NCBI RefSeq assembly: GCF_051401765.1
Contig: NW_027480463.1
Coordinates: 1,178,001 to 1,242,000, forward strand
Length of the DNA stretch: 64,000 bases
DNA from: Calliopsis andreniformis
Taxonomy: Eukaryota > Arthropoda > Insecta > Hymenoptera > Andrenidae
Reading direction: 5' to 3'
Shown here: positions 13,106-27,480 of the stretch, piece after piece
Layout: each line of letters begins with the position of its first letter
How positions within the stretch are numbered: the first letter of the stretch is position 1
Notes under the pieces: generated by a model
What the model was told of the DNA's origin: nothing
The model's database searches: none
The model's input: only the letters and a program-made list of their open reading frames with translations
Made by a program: the position numbers and the translations under genes

Positions 13106-16100
13106 TTCTCAATCTTCAATCCTCAATCCTCAATCCTCAATTCTCAATCCTCAATCCTCAATCCTCAGACCTCAAACAGCAGTAGTCAACCCTCAGTCCT
13201 CGTCGTCAATCCAGAACCATCAATCCTCAATCCTCAATATTCAATCATCAATATTCAATCTTCAGTCCTCAATCCTCAATCCTCAATCCTCAATCCTCAA
13301 TCTTCAATCCTCAATACTCAATCTTCAATCCTCAATCCTCAATCCTCAATCCTCAATCCTCAATCCCCAATCTTAATCTTCAATCCTCAGTACTCAATCT
13401 TCAAGCCTCAATCCTCAATTCTCAATCCTCAATCCTCTACCTTCAATCCTCAATACTCAACCTTCAATCCTCAATCCTCAATCCTCAATCCTCAATCCTC
13501 AATACTCAATACTCAATCCTCATTCTTCAATCCTCAATACCTAATCCTCAATCTTCAATCCTCAATCCTCAATCCTCAATCCTCAATTCTCATTCTTGAA
13601 TCCTGAATACCCAATTCTCAATCTTCAATCCTCAATCCTCAATCCTCAATCCTCAGACCTCAAACAGCAATACTCAACCCTCAGTCCTCGTCCTCAATCC
13701 ACAACCGTCAATCCTCAATCCTCAATATTCAATCACCAATATTCAATCTTCAGTCCTCAATCCTCAATCCTCAATCCTCAATTCTCAATCCTCAACCCTC
13801 AATCCTCAGACCTCAAACATCAACACTCAACCCTCAGTCCTCGTCCTCAATCCTCAACCCCCAATACTCAATCCTCAATCTTCAATTCTCAATCCTCAAT
13901 CCTCAGTCCTCAGTCCTCAAACCGCAATCCTCAACCCTCAGACCTCATCCTCAATCCTTAATCGACAATTCTCAATCCTCAATCTTCTATCCTCAATACT
14001 CAATCTTCAATCCTGAATCCTCAGTCCTCAATGTTCAATCCTCAATCCTCAATTATCAATCTTCAATCCTCAATTCTCCATCTTCGATCCTCAATCTTGA
14101 ATCCTCAGTCCCCAATTCTCAATCTTCTATCATCAATCCTCAATCCTCCCATCGTCAATCCTCAATACTCAGTCTGCAATCCTCAATCCTCAATCCTCCA
14201 TCCTCAACACTCAATCCTCAAGCGTCAATCCTCAATCCTCAATCCTCAATCCTCAATATTCAATCATCAATATTCAATCTTCAGTCCTCAATCCTCAATC
14301 CTCAATCCTCAATCCTCAATGTTCAAACCGCAATACCCAATCCTCAATCTTCTATCCGCAATCCTCAATCCTCAATCCTCAATCCTCAATCCTCAATCCT
14401 GAATCCTCAATCTTCAATCCTCAATACTCAATCTTCAATCCTCAATCCTCAATCCTCAATCCTCAATCCTCAATCCTCAATCTTCAATCCTCAATACTCA
14501 ATCTTCAATCCTCAGTCCTCAATCCTCAATCCTCAATCCTCAATCCTCAATCTTCAATACCCAATACTCAATCTTCAATCCTCAATCCTCAATCCTCAAT
14601 CCTCAATCCTCAATCCTCAATTCTCATTCTTGAATCCTGAATACCCAATTCTCAATCTTAATCTTCAATCCTCAGTACTCAATCTTCAATCCTCAATCCA
14701 CAATCCTCAATCCTCAATCCTCAATCTTCAATACCCAATACTCAATCTTCAATCCTCAATCCTCAATCCTCAATCCTCAATCCTCAATCCTCAATTCTCA
14801 TTCTTGAATCCTGAATACCCAATTCTCAATCTTCAATCCTCAATCCTCAATCCTCAATCCTCAATACTCAATACTCAATCCTCAATGTTCTATCATCAAT
14901 ACGCAATCCTCAATCTTCAATCCTCAATCCTCAATGCTCAATCCTCAATCCTCAATCCTCAATCTTAATCTTCAATCCTCAACCCTCAATCCTCAATCCT
15001 CAATCCTCAATCCTCAAACCCCAATCTTCAATCCTCAGTCCCAAATCCTCAATCTTCAATACTCACTCCTCAATCCTCAATCCTCAATCCTCAATCTTAA
15101 TCTTCAATCCTCAGTACTCAATCTTCAATCCTCATCCTAAATCCTCAATCCTCGATCGTCAACCTTCAATCCTCAATACTCAATCTTCAATCCTCAATCC
15201 TCAATCCTCAATCCTCAATCCTCAATCCTCATTCTTCAATCCTCAATACCCAATCCTCAATCTTCAACCCTCAATCCTCAATCCTCAATTCTCAATCCTC
15301 AAACCTCAGTCCTCAATCTTCAATCCTCAATCCTCAATCCTCAATCCTCAATTCTCGATCTTGAATCCTCAATACTGAACCTTCAATCCTCAATCCTCAA
15401 TCCTCAGTCCTCAATCCTCAATCCTCAATCTTAATCTTCAATCCTCAGTACTCAATCTTCAATCCTCAATCCTCAATCCTCAATCCTCAATCCTCAATCT
15501 TCAATCCTCAATACTCAATCTTCAATCCTCAATCCTCAATCCTCAATCCTCAATCGTCAATCCCCAATCTTAATCTTCAATCCTCAGTACTCAATCGTCA
15601 AGCCTCAATCCTCAATTCTCAATCCTCAATCCTCTACCTTCAATCCTCAATACTCAATCTTCAATCCTCAATCCTCAATCCTCAATCCTCAATCCTCAAT
15701 CCTCAATCCTCAATCGTCAATCTTCATTCCTCAATACTCAATCTTCAATCCTCAATCCTCAATACTCAATACTCAATCCTCATTCTACAATCCTCAATAC
15801 CCAATCCTCAATCTTCAATCCTCAATCTTCAATCATCAATATTCAATCTTCAATCCTCAATCCTCAATCCGCAATACTCAATCCTCAATCCTCAATGTTC
15901 TATCCTCAGTACGCAATCCTCAATCTTCAGTCCTCAATCCTCAATCCTCAATCCTCAATCCTCAATCCTCAATCTCAATCTTCAATCCTCAACACTCAAT
16001 ATTCAATCCTCATTCTTCAATCCTCAATACCCAATCCTCAATCTTCAATCCTCAATCCTCAATCCTCAGTTCGCAATCCTCAATCCTCAATCCTCAGACC

Positions 16101-16753
16101 TCAGGCATCAACACTCAACCCTCAGTCCTCGTTCTCAATCCACAACCCTCAATCCTCGATCCTCAATCTTCAATCATCAATATTCAACCTTCAATCCTCA
16201 ATCCTCAATCCTCAATACTCAATCCTCAATCCTCAATGTTTCATACTCAATACGCAATCCTCAATCTTCAATCCTGAAACCTCAATCCTCAATCCTCAAT
16301 CCTCAACCCTCAATCTTAATCTTCAATCCTCAGTACTCAATCTTCAATCCTCAATCCTCAATACTCAATTCCCAATCCTCATTATTCAATCCTCAATACC
16401 CAATCCTCAATCTTCGATCCTCAATCCTCAATCCTCAATCCTCAATCCTCAATCTTCAATCCTCAATCCTCAATCCTCAACCCTCAATCCTCAAATTTCA
16501 ATCCTCGATACTCAATCTTCAATCCTCAATCCTCAATCCTCAATCCTCAATCCTCAATCCTCAATCCTCAATCCTCAATCCTCAATCCTCAATCCTCAAT
16601 CCTCAATCCTCAATCGTCAATATTCAATGCTCAATACTCAATCTTCAATCCTCAATCCTCAATACTCAGTACTCAATCCTCATTCTTCAATCCTCAATAC
16701 CCAATCCTCAATCTTCAATCCTCAATCCTCAATTCTCAATCCTCAACCCTCAA
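12668..16753 (+). repeat. Block L1, second copy
   Basis: It corresponds to 1-4080. Near 15133 it lacks one A (CTCATCCTAAATCC, where the other copies have CTCAATCCTAAATCC), which explains the offset change from 12674 to 12673. After about 16753 it continues into a Type I landmark at 16944, whereas the first copy goes to a different heptamer string. The last 2.5 kb is itself tandemly repeated in the following block with a shift of about 2979 bp. Confidence 0.84.
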
Positions 16754-17219
16754 TCCTCAGACATCAAACATCAATACTCAACCCTCAGTCCTCGTCATCA
16801 ATCCACAACCCCCAATACTCAATCCTCAATCTTCAATTCTCAATCCTCAATCCTCAATCCACAATCCTGAATCCTCAATCCTGGATCCTCAACCTTCAGC
16901 CCTCAGTCCTCAACAATCAGTTGTCAATCCTCAGTCCTCAAGAGAATATCATCAATTCACAGTATTCAATACTGAATACTCAATCTGCAATCTTCAAATC
17001 TCTATCCACAAACATCAATTCTCATCACTCAACCCTCAGCACTCAGTCTTCAATCCTCAATCCTCAATCCTCAATCCTCAATCCTCATTCTTCAATCCTG
17101 AATACCCAATTCTCAATCTTCAATCCTCAATCCTCAATCCTCAATTCTCAATCCTCAATCCTCAATCCTCAGACCTCAAACAGCAGTAGTCAACCCTCAG
17201 TCCTCGTCCTCAATCCAGA

Positions 17220-19732
17220 ACCATCAATCCTCAATCCTCAATATTCAATCATCAATATTCAATCTTCAGGCCTCAATCCTCAATCCTCAATCCTCAATCC
17301 TCAATGTTCAAACCGCAATACCCAATCCTCAATCTTCTATCCGCAATCCTCAATCCTCAATCCTCAATCCTCAATCCTCAATCCTGAATCCTCAATCTTC
17401 AATCCTCAATACTCAATCTTCAATCCTCAATCCTCAATCCTCAATCCTCAATCCTCAATCTTCAATCCTCAATACTCAATCTTCAATCCTCAGTCCTCAA
17501 TCCTCAATCCTCAATCCTCAATCCTCAATCTTCAATACCCAATACTCAATCTTCAATCCTCAACCCTCAATCCTCAATCCTCAATCCTCAATCCTCAATT
17601 CTCATTCTTGAATCCTGAATACCCAATTCTCAATCTTAATCTTCAATCCTCAGTACTCAATCTTCAATCCTCAATCCACAATCCTCAATCCTCAATCCTC
17701 AATCTTCAATACCCAATACTCAATCTTCAATCCTCAATCCTCAATCCTCAATCCTCAATCCTCAATCCTCAATTCTCATTCTTGAATCCTGAATACCCAA
17801 TTCTCAATCTTCAATCCTCAATCCTCAATCCTCAATCCTCAATACTCAATACTCAATCCTCAATGTTCTATCCTCAATACGCAATCCTCAATCTTCAATC
17901 CTCAATCCTCAATGCTCAATCCTCAATCCTCAATCCTCAATCTTAATCTTCAATCCTCAACCCTCAATCCTCAATCCTCAATCCTCAATCCTCAAACCCC
18001 AATCTTCAATCCTCAGTCCCAAATCCTCAATCTTCAATACTCACTCCTCAATCCTCAATCCTCAATCCTCAATCTTAATCTTCAATCCTCAGTACTCAAT
18101 CTTCAATCCTCAATCCTAAATCCTCAATCCTCGATCGTCAACCTTCAATCCTCAATACTCAATCTTCAATCCTCAATCCTCAATCCTCAATCCTCAATCC
18201 TCAATCCTCATTCTTCAATCCTCAATACCCAATCCTCAATCTTCAACCCTCAATCCTCAATCCTCAATTCTCAATCCTCAAACCTCAGTCCTCAATCTTC
18301 AATCCTCAATCCTCAATCCTCAATCCTCAATTCTCGATCTTGAATCCTCAATACTGAACCTTCAATCCTCAATCCTCAATCCTCAGTCCTCAATCCTCAA
18401 TCCTCAATCTTAATCTTCAATCCTCAGTACTCAATCTTCAATCCTCAATCCTCAATCCTCAATCCTCAATCCTCAATCTTCAATCCTCAATACTCAATCT
18501 TCAATCCTCAATCCTCAATCCTCAATCCTCAATCGTCAATCCCCAATCTTAATCTTCAATCCTCAGTACTCAATCGTCAAGCCTCAATCCTCAATTCTCA
18601 ATCCTCAATCCTCTACCTTCAATCCTCAATACTCAATCTTCAATCCTCAATCCTCAATCCTCAATCCTCAATCCTCAATCCTCAATCCTCAATCGTCAAT
18701 CTTCATTCCTCAATACTCAATCTTCAATCCTCAATCCTCAATACTCAATACTCAATCCTCATTCTACAATCCTCAATACCCAATCCTCAATCTTCAATCC
18801 TCAATCTTCAATCATCAATATTCAATCTTCAATCCTCAATCCTCAATCCGCAATACTCAATCCTCAATCCTCAATGTTCTATCCTCAGTACGCAATCCTC
18901 AATCTTCAGTCCTCAATCCTCAATCCTCAATCCTCAATCCTCAATCCTCAATCTCAATCTTCAATCCTCAACACTCAATATTCAATCCTCATTCTTCAAT
19001 CCTCAATACCCAATCCTCAATCTTCAATCCTCAATCCTCAATCCTCAGTTCGCTATCCTCAATCCTCAATCCTCAGACCTCAGGCATCAACACTCAACCC
19101 TCAGTCCTCGTTCTCAATCCACAACCCTCAATCCTCGATCCTCAATCTTCAATCATCAATATTCAACCTTCAATCCTCAATCCTCAATCCTCAATACTCA
19201 ATCCTCAATCCTCAATGTTTCATCCTCAATACGCAATCCTCAATCTTCAATCCTGAAACCTCAATCCTCAATCCTCAATCCTCAACCCTCAATCTTAATC
19301 TTCAATCCTCAGTACTCAATCTTCAATCCTCAATCCTCAATACTCAATTCCCAATCCTCATTATTCAATCCTCAATACCCAATCCTCAATCTTCGATCCT
19401 CAATCCTCAATCCTCAATCCTCAATCCTCAATCTTCAATCCTCAATCCTCAATCCTCAACCCTCAATCCTCAAATTTCAATCCTCGATACTCAATCTTCA
19501 ATCCTCAATCCTCAATCCTCAATCCTCAATCCTCAATCCTCAATCCTCAATCCGCAATCCTCAATCCTCAATCCTCAATCCTCAATCCTCAATCGTCAAT
19601 ATTCAATGCTCAATACTCAATCTTCAATCCTCAATCCTCAATACTCAGTACTCAATCCTCATTCTTCAATCCTCAATACCCAATCCTCAATCTTCAATCC
19701 TCAATCCTCAATTCTCAATCCTCAACCCTCAA
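17220..19732 (+). repeat. Block L1, third partial copy (about 2979-bp tandem step)
   Basis: It matches about 14235-16753. The offset starts at 2985, becomes 2978 after a one-unit loss, and is 2979 after the single-base deletion near 15133. It also matches about 1570-4080 at an offset of exactly 15652 bp (2236 heptamers). It has private substitutions, for example TCGCTATCC near 19052 and a TCCGCAATCC unit near 19552 inside an otherwise pure run. Confidence 0.83.
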
Positions 19733-20090
19733 TCCTCAGACCTCAAACACCAATACTCAACCCTCAGTCCTCGTGCTCAATCCACAACCCCCAATACTCT
19801 ATCCTCAATCTTCAATTCTCAATCCTCAATCCTCAATCCACAATCCTGAATCCTCAATCCTGAATCCTCAACCTTCAGCCCTCAGTCCTCAACAATCAGT
19901 TGTCAATCCTCAATCCTCAAGAGAATATCATCAATTCACAGCCTTCAATACTCAATACTCAATCTGCAATCTTCAAATCTCTATCCACAAACATCAATTC
20001 TCATCACTCAACCCTCAGCACTCAGTCTTCAATCCTCAATCCTCAATCCTCAAACCTCAATCCTCATTCTTCAATCCTCAATACCCAATT
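19733..20090 (+). repeat. Landmark-bearing segment absent from the paralogous site near 4.1 kb
   Basis: Between the L1-like and L2-like parts, the offset to the first locus changes from 15652 to 15987, so this copy is 335 bp longer. The extra material holds a complete Type I module at 19923-20025 with its upstream flank. The first locus instead has about 60 bp of heptamers including CAAATTTCAATCC. Because 335 is not a multiple of 7, simple slippage does not explain it. Confidence 0.75.
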
Positions 20091-23000
20091 CTCAATCTTC
20101 AATCCTCAATCCTCAATCCTCAGTTCTCAATCCTTAATCCTCAATCCTCAGACCTCAAACAGCAGTAGTCAACCCTCAGTCCTCGTCCTCAATCCACAAC
20201 CATCAATCCTCAATCCTCAATATTCAATCATCAATATTCAATCTTCAGTCCTCAATCGTCAATCCTCAATCCTCAATCCTCAATGTTCAATCCGCAATAC
20301 CCAATCCTCAATCTTCTATCCGCAATCCTGAATCCTCAATCCTCAATCCTCAATCCTCAATCCTCAATCCTCAATCTTCGATACTCAATACTCAATATTC
20401 AATCCTCAATCCTCAATCCTCAATCCTCAATCCTCAATCTTCAATCCTCAATCCTCAATTCTCAATTCTCAATCCTCAATCCTCAGACCTCAGACATCAA
20501 TATTCAACACTCAGCCCTCGTCCTCAATCCACAACACTCAATCCTCAACCCTCAATGTTTAATCATCAATATTCAATCTTCAATCCTCAATCCTCAATCC
20601 CCAATCCTCAATCCTCAATATTCAATCATCAATACTCAATCTTCAATCCTCAATCCTCAATCCTCAATCCTCAATACTCAATACTCAATCCTCATTCTTC
20701 AATCCTCAATCGTCAAACCTCAATCCACAATCCTCAATCTTCAATCCTCAATACTCAATCTTCAATCCTCAATCCTCAATCCTCAATCTTCTATCCTCAA
20801 TTCTCAGTCTTCAATCCTCAATCCTCAATCCTCATTCTTCAATCCTCAATACCCAATCCTCAATCTTCAATCCTCAATCCTCAATTCTCAATCCTCAACC
20901 CTCAATCCTCAATCGTCAACCTTCAATCCTCAATACTCAATCTTCAATCCTCAATCCTCAATCCTCAATCCTCAATCATCATTCTTCAATCCTCAATACC
21001 CAATCCTCAATCTTCAATCCTCAATCCTCAATCCTCAATCCTCAATCCTCAATCCTCAATCCTCAAACCCCAATCTTCAATCCCTAGTCCCAAATCCTCA
21101 ATCTTCAATACTCACTCCTCAATCCTCAATCTTCTATCCTCAATACTCAGTCTTCAATCCTCAATCCTCAATCCTCATTCTTCAATCCTCAATACCCAAT
21201 CCTCAATCTTCAATCCTCAATCCTCAATTCTCAATCCTCAAACCTCAATCCTCAGACCTCAAACATCAATACTCAACCCTCAGTCCTCGTCATCAATCCA
21301 CAACCCCCAATACTCAATCCTCAATCTTCAATTCTCAATCCTCAATCCTCAATCCACAATCCTGAATCCTCAATCCTGGATCCTCAACCTTCAGCCCTCA
21401 GTCCTCAACAATCAGTTGTCAATCCTCTGTCCTCAAGAGAATATCATCAATTCACAGTATTCAATACTGAATACTCAATCTGCAATCTTCAAATCTCTAT
21501 CCACAAACATCAATTCTCATCACTCAACCCTCAGCACTCAGTCTTCAATCCTCAATCCTCAATCCTCAATCCTCAATCCTCATTCTTCAATCCTCAATAC
21601 CCAATTCTCAATCTTCAATCCTCAATCCTCAATCCTCAATTCTCAATCCTCAATCCTCAATCCTCAGACCTCAAACAGCACTAGTCAACCCTCAGTCCTC
21701 GTCCTCAATCCAGAACCATCAATCCTCAATCCTCAATATTCAATCATCAATATTCAATCTTGAGTCCTCAATCCTCAATCGTCAATCCTCAATCCTCATT
21801 GTTCAAACCGCAATACCCAATCCTCAATCTTCTATCCGCAATCCTCAATCCTCAATCCTCAATCCTCAATCCTCAATCCTGAATCCTCAATCTTCAATCC
21901 TCAATACTCAATCTTCAATCCTCAATCCTCAATCCTCAATCCTCAATCCTCAATCTTCAATCCTCAATACTCAATCTTCAATCCGCAGTCCTCAATCCTC
22001 AATCCTCAATCCTCAATCCTCAATCTTCAATACCCAATACTCAATCTTCAATCCTCAATCCTCAATCCTCAATCCTCAATCCTCAATCCTCAATTCTCAT
22101 TCTTGAATCCTGAATACCCAATTCTCAATCTTAATCTTCAATCCTCAGTACTCAATCTTCAATCCTCAATCCACAATCCTCAATCCTCAATCCTCAATCT
22201 TCAATACCCAATACTCAATCTTCAATCCTCAATCCTCAATCCTCAATCCTCAATCCTCAATCCTCAATTCTCATTCTTGAATCCTGAATACCCAATTCTC
22301 AATCTTCAATCCTCAATCCTCAATCCTCAATTCTCAATCCTCAATCCTCAATCCTCAGACCTCAAACAGCAATACTCAACCCTCAGTCCTCGTCCTCAAT
22401 CCACAACCGTCAATCCTCAATCCTCAATATTCAATCATCAATATTCAATCTTCAGTCCTCAATCCTGAATCCTCAATCCTCAATTCTCAATCCTCAACCC
22501 TCAATCCTCAGACCTCAAACATCAACACTCAACCCTCAGTCCTCGTCCTCAATCCTCAACCCCCAATACTCAATCCTCAATCTTCAATTCTCAATCCTCA
22601 ATCCTCAGTCCTCAGTCCTCAAACCGCAATCCTCAACCCTCAGACCTCATCCTCAATCCTTAATCGACAATTCTCAATCCTCAATCTTCTATCCTCAATA
22701 CTCAATCTTCAATCCTGAATCCTCAGTCCTCAATGTTCAATCCTCAATCCTCAGTCCTCAAACCTCAATCCTGAATCCTCAATCCTCAATCCTCAATCCT
22801 CAATCCTTAATCGTCAATCTTCAATCCTCAATACTCAATCGTCAATCCTCAGTCCTCAATCCTCAATCCTCACTCTTAATCTTCAATCCTCAGTTCTCAA
22901 TCTTCAATCCTCAATCCTCAATCCTCAATCTTCAATCCTCAATCTTCAATCTTCAATACACAATCTTCAATCCTGAATCCTCAATCCTCAATCCTCAATC

Positions 23001-23452
23001 CCCAATCTTAATATTCAATCCTCAGTACTCAATCATCAAGCCTCAATCCCCAATCCTCAATCCTCAATCCTCTACCTTCAATCCTCAATACTCAATCTTC
23101 AATCCTCAATCCTCAATCCTCAATCCTCAATCCTCAATCCTCAATCCTCAATCCTCAATCGTCAATCTTCAATCCTCAATACTCAATCTTCAATCCTCAA
23201 TCCTCAATACTCAATACTCAATCCTCATTCTACAATCCTCAATACCCAATCCTCAATCTTCAATCCTCAATCTTCAATCATCAATATTCAATCTTCAATC
23301 CTCAATCCTCAATCCTCAATACTCAATCCTCAATCCTCAATGTTCTATCCTCAATACGCAATCCTCAATCTTCAATCATCAATCCTCAATCCTCATCCTC
23401 AATCCTCAATCCTCAATCTTAATCTTCAATCCTCAACACTCAATCTTCAATC
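20087..23452 (+). repeat. Block L2, second copy
   Basis: This is the partner of 4100-7465 at offset 15987 bp, with the Type I copy at 21439. It ends in the same heptamer context as the first copy, then turns into the middle domain (CTCATTCTTCAATCC near 23455). That junction marks the right edge of the left domain. Confidence 0.86.
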
Positions 23453-25020
23453 CTCATTCTTCAATCCTCAATACCCAATCCTCAATCTTCAATCCTCAAT
23501 CCTCAATCCTCAGTTCGCAATCCTCAATCCTCAAACCTCAGACCTCAGGCATCAACACTCAACCCTCAGTCCTCGTTCTCAATCCACAACCCTCAATCCT
23601 CGATCCTCAATCTTCAATCATCAATATTCAACCTTCAATCCTCAATCCTCAATCCTCAATACTCAATCCTCAATCCTCAATGTTCTATCCTCAATACGCA
23701 ATCCTCAATCTTCAATCCTCAAACCTCAATCCTCAATCCTCAACCCTCAACCTTAATCTTCAATCCTCAGTACTCAATCTTCAATCCTCAATCTTCATTA
23801 CTCAATACTCAATCCTCAATCCTCAATCCTCAATTCTCAATCCTCAATACTCAATACTCAATCGTCTATCCTCAATCCCCAATCCTCAATCTTCAATCCT
23901 CAATCCTCAATCCTCAATCCTCAATCCTCAATATTCAACACAAAACACTCAACCATCAATCCTCAATCCTCAATCCTCAATCCTCAATATTCAACACACA
24001 ACCCTCAACCACCAATCCTCAATACTCAACCATCAATCCTCAATTCCTAATACTCAATACAGTATACTGAATTCTCATGGTTCAATACTCAATCCACAAT
24101 ATTCAATAATCAAATCTCAATCCTCAAACATCAATTCTCAACACTCAATCCGCAACACTCAGTCCACTCTTTTCAATCCTCCATCCTCAACCCTCAATCC
24201 TCAAGCGTCAATCCTCAATCCTCAATCCTCAACCCTCAATCCTCAGTCCTTAAACCTCAATCCCGAATCCTCAATCCTGAATCCTCAATCTTTAGCCCTC
24301 AGTCCTCAACAATCAATTGTCAATCCTCAATCCTCAATAGAATATTCTCAATTCACAGTTTTCAATACTCACTCCCAATTCTTCAATCTTCAAATCACAA
24401 TCCACGAACATCGATTCCCATCACTCAACCCTCAACACTAAGTCCTCAATCTTCAATCCTCAACCCTCAATACTCAACCTTCAATCCTCAATACTCAATA
24501 TTCAATCCTCAATTCTCAATCCTCAATCCTCAATCCTCAGACCTCAAACATCAATACTCAACCCTCTGTCCTCGTCCTCAATCCACAACCCTCAATCCTC
24601 AATCCTCAATCTTCAATCCTCAATCCTCAATTCTCATTCCTAAATCCTCAACGCTCAATCCTCAATCCTCAATCGTCAGTCTTCAATCCTCAATACTCAA
24701 TCTTCAATCCTCAATCCTCAATACTCAATCCTCAATCCTCATTCTTCAATCCTCAATACCCAATCCTCAATCTTCCATCCTCAATCCTCAATCCTTAATT
24801 CTCAACCCTCAATCCTCAGTCCTCAGTCCTCAAACTTCAATCCTCAACCTTCAGCCCTCATCCTCGATCCTCAATCCTCAATCTTCAATCCTCAATCCTC
24901 AATCCTCAAGCCTCAATCCTCAATCCTCAATCCTCAATCCTCAATCCTCAATCCTCAATCCTCAATCCTCAATCCTCAATCCTCAATCTTCAATCCTCAA
25001 TACTCAATCTTCAATCCTCA
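23453..25020 (+). repeat. Start of the middle satellite domain
   Basis: This stretch has no long partner in the left domain. A segment of about 170 bp at 23794-23965, with TCGTCTATCC and AACACAAAAC markers, recurs at about 30481-30652 (offset 6687 bp). It contains the leftmost Type II module (24060-24207) and a Type I module (24340) ending ACTAAG instead of ACTCAG. Unit variation is higher here than in the left domain. Confidence 0.7.
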
Positions 25021-25700
25021 TTCCTCAATCCTAAATCCTCAGTCCTCATTCTTCAATCCTCAACACTCAATCTTTAATCATAAATCCTCAAACCTCAATC
25101 TTCAATCCTCAATCCTCAATCCTGAATCCTCAATCCTCAATCCTCAATCCGCTATCCTCAATCCTCAACTTTCAATCCTCAATACTCAATCTTCAATCCT
25201 CGATCCTCAATCCTACATCCTCAGTCCTCATTCTTCAATCCTCAATACCCAATCCTCAATCTTCAATCCTCAATCCTCAATCCTCAACTCTCAATCCTCA
25301 ATCCTCAATCTTCAGACCTCAAACATCAATACTCAACCGTCAGTCCTCGTCCTCAATCCACAACCCTCAATCCTCAATCCTCAATCTTCAATCATCAATA
25401 ATCAATCTTCAATCCTCAACCCTCAATCCTCGATCCTCAATCCTCAATCCTCAATGTTCAATCCTCAATACCCAATCCTCAATCGTCAATCCTCAATCCT
25501 CAATCCTCAACCCTCAATTCTCATTCCTCAATCCTCAGTCCTCAGTCCTCAAACCTCAACCCTCAACCCTCAGCCCTCATCGTCAATTCTCAATCCTCAA
25601 TCCTCAATCCTCAATCTTCAATCTTGAATACTCAATCTTCAATCCACAATCCTCAATCTTCAATCCTCAATACTCAAACTTCAATCCTCAATCCTCAATC
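25020..25700 (+). repeat. Dispersed pair, first copy (offset about 2820 bp)
   Basis: It matches roughly 27840-28520. Shared markers include CCGCTATCCTCAATCC, CAACTTTCAATCC, a TCAATCATCAATAATC string and GTTCAATCCTCAATACCC. The copies differ at scattered bases, for example TCCTACATCC versus TCCTATATCC near 25210 and 28030, so the pair looks older than the left-domain duplications. Confidence 0.7.
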
Positions 25701-25879
25701 CTCAATACTCAATCCTCAATCCTCAGTCCTTAATCCTCAATCTTCAACCTCAATACTCAATCTTCAATCCTCAATCCTCAATCCTCAATCCTCAATCCTC
25801 AATCCTCATTCTTCAATCGTCAATACCCAATCCTCAATCTTCAATCCTCAATCCTCAATCCCCAATTCTCAATCGTCAC

Positions 25880-27480
25880 TCATCAATCCTCAGACCTCAA
25901 ACATCAATCCTCAACCGTCAGTCCTCTTCCTCAATCCTCAACACTCAATCCTCAATCCGCAATCTTCAATCATCAATCCTCAATCCTCAATCCTCAATCC
26001 TCATTCTTCAATCCTCAATCCTCAATCCTCAATCCTCAATCCTCATTCTTCAATCCTCATTACCCAATCCTCAATCTTCATTCCTCAATCCTCAATCCTC
26101 AATTCTCAACCCTCAATCCTCAATAATCATTCTTCAATCCTCAATCCTCAGTCCTCAAATCTCAATTCTGAATCCTCAATCCTGAATCCTCAATCTTCAT
26201 CCCTCAGTCCTCAACAATCAGTTGACAATCCTCAATCCTCAAGAGAATATCCTCAATTCACAGTTTTCAATACTCAATACTGAATCTGCAATCCTCAAAC
26301 CTCTATCCACAAACATCAATTCTCATCACTGAACCCTCAACACTCAGTCCTCAATGTTCAATATTCAATCTTCAATCCACAATCCTCAATCGTCAATCTT
26401 CAATCCTCAATACTCAATCTTCAATCCTCTATCCTCTATCCTCAATCCTCAATCCTCAATCCTCATTCTTCAATCGTCAATACCCAATCCTCAATCTTCA
26501 ATCCTCAATCCTCAATCCTCAATTCTCAATTCTCAATCCTCAGTCCTCAGTCCTTAAACCGCAATCCTCAACCCACAGCCCTCATCCTCAATCCTCAATC
26601 CTCAATCCTCAATCTTCAATCCTCAATACTCAATCTTCAATCCTCAATCCTCAATCCTCAGTCCTCAATCCTCAATCCTCAATCCTCAATCCTCAATCCT
26701 CATTCTTCAATCGTCAATACCCAATCCTCAATCTTCAATCCTCAATCCTCTATCCCCAATTCTCAATCGTCAATCAAAATCCTCAGACCTCAAACATCAA
26801 TCCTCAACCGTCAGTCCTCTTCCTCAATCCTCAACACTCAATCCTCAATCCGCAATCTTCAATCATCAATCCTCAATCCTCAATCCTCAATCCTCATTCT
26901 TCTATCCTCAATCCTCAATCCTCAATCCTCAATCCTCATTCTTCAATCCTCATTACCCAATCCTCAATCTTCATTCCTCAATCCTCAATCCTCAATTCTC
27001 AACCCTCAATCCTCAATAATCATTCTTCAATCCTCAATCCTCAGTCCTCAAATCTCAATTCTGAATCCTCAATCCTGAATCCTCAATCTTCATCCCTCAG
27101 TCCTCAACAATCAGTTGACAATCCTCAATCCTCAATAGAATATCCTCAAATCACAGTTTTCAATACTCAATACTGAATCTGCAATCTTCAAACCTCTATC
27201 CACAAACATCAATTCTCATCACTGAACCCTCAACACTCAGTCCTCAATGTTCAATACTCAATCTTCAATCCACAATCCTCAATCGTCAATCTTCAATCCT
27301 CAATACTCAATCTTCAATCCTCTATCCTCTAGCCTCAATCCTCAATCCTCAATCCTCATTCTTCAATCGTCAATACCCAATCCTCAATCTTCAATCCTCA
27401 ATCCTCAATCCTCAATTCTCAATTCTCAATCCTCAGTCCTCAGTCCTTAAACCTCAATCCTCAACCCACAGCCCTCATCC
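25880..27480 (+). repeat. 893-bp tandem duplication in the middle domain
   Basis: The TCAGTCCTCTTCCTCAATCC marker at about 25918 recurs at about 26811, and the Type I modules at 26245 and 27138 are also 893 bp apart. The match runs from about 25,880 to 26,590 and from 26,773 to 27,480. Differences include CACTCATCAATCC versus CAATCAAAATCC at the left end and GAGAATATC versus TAGAATATC at the landmark. Confidence 0.82.

Noticed and set aside
15895..17946. 683-codon open frame as a repetitive structural protein
   Set aside because: The paralogous segment at 3222 stops after 319 codons because of different repeat variants, and a single-base deletion shifts the block near 15133. There is no sign that a reading frame is maintained.
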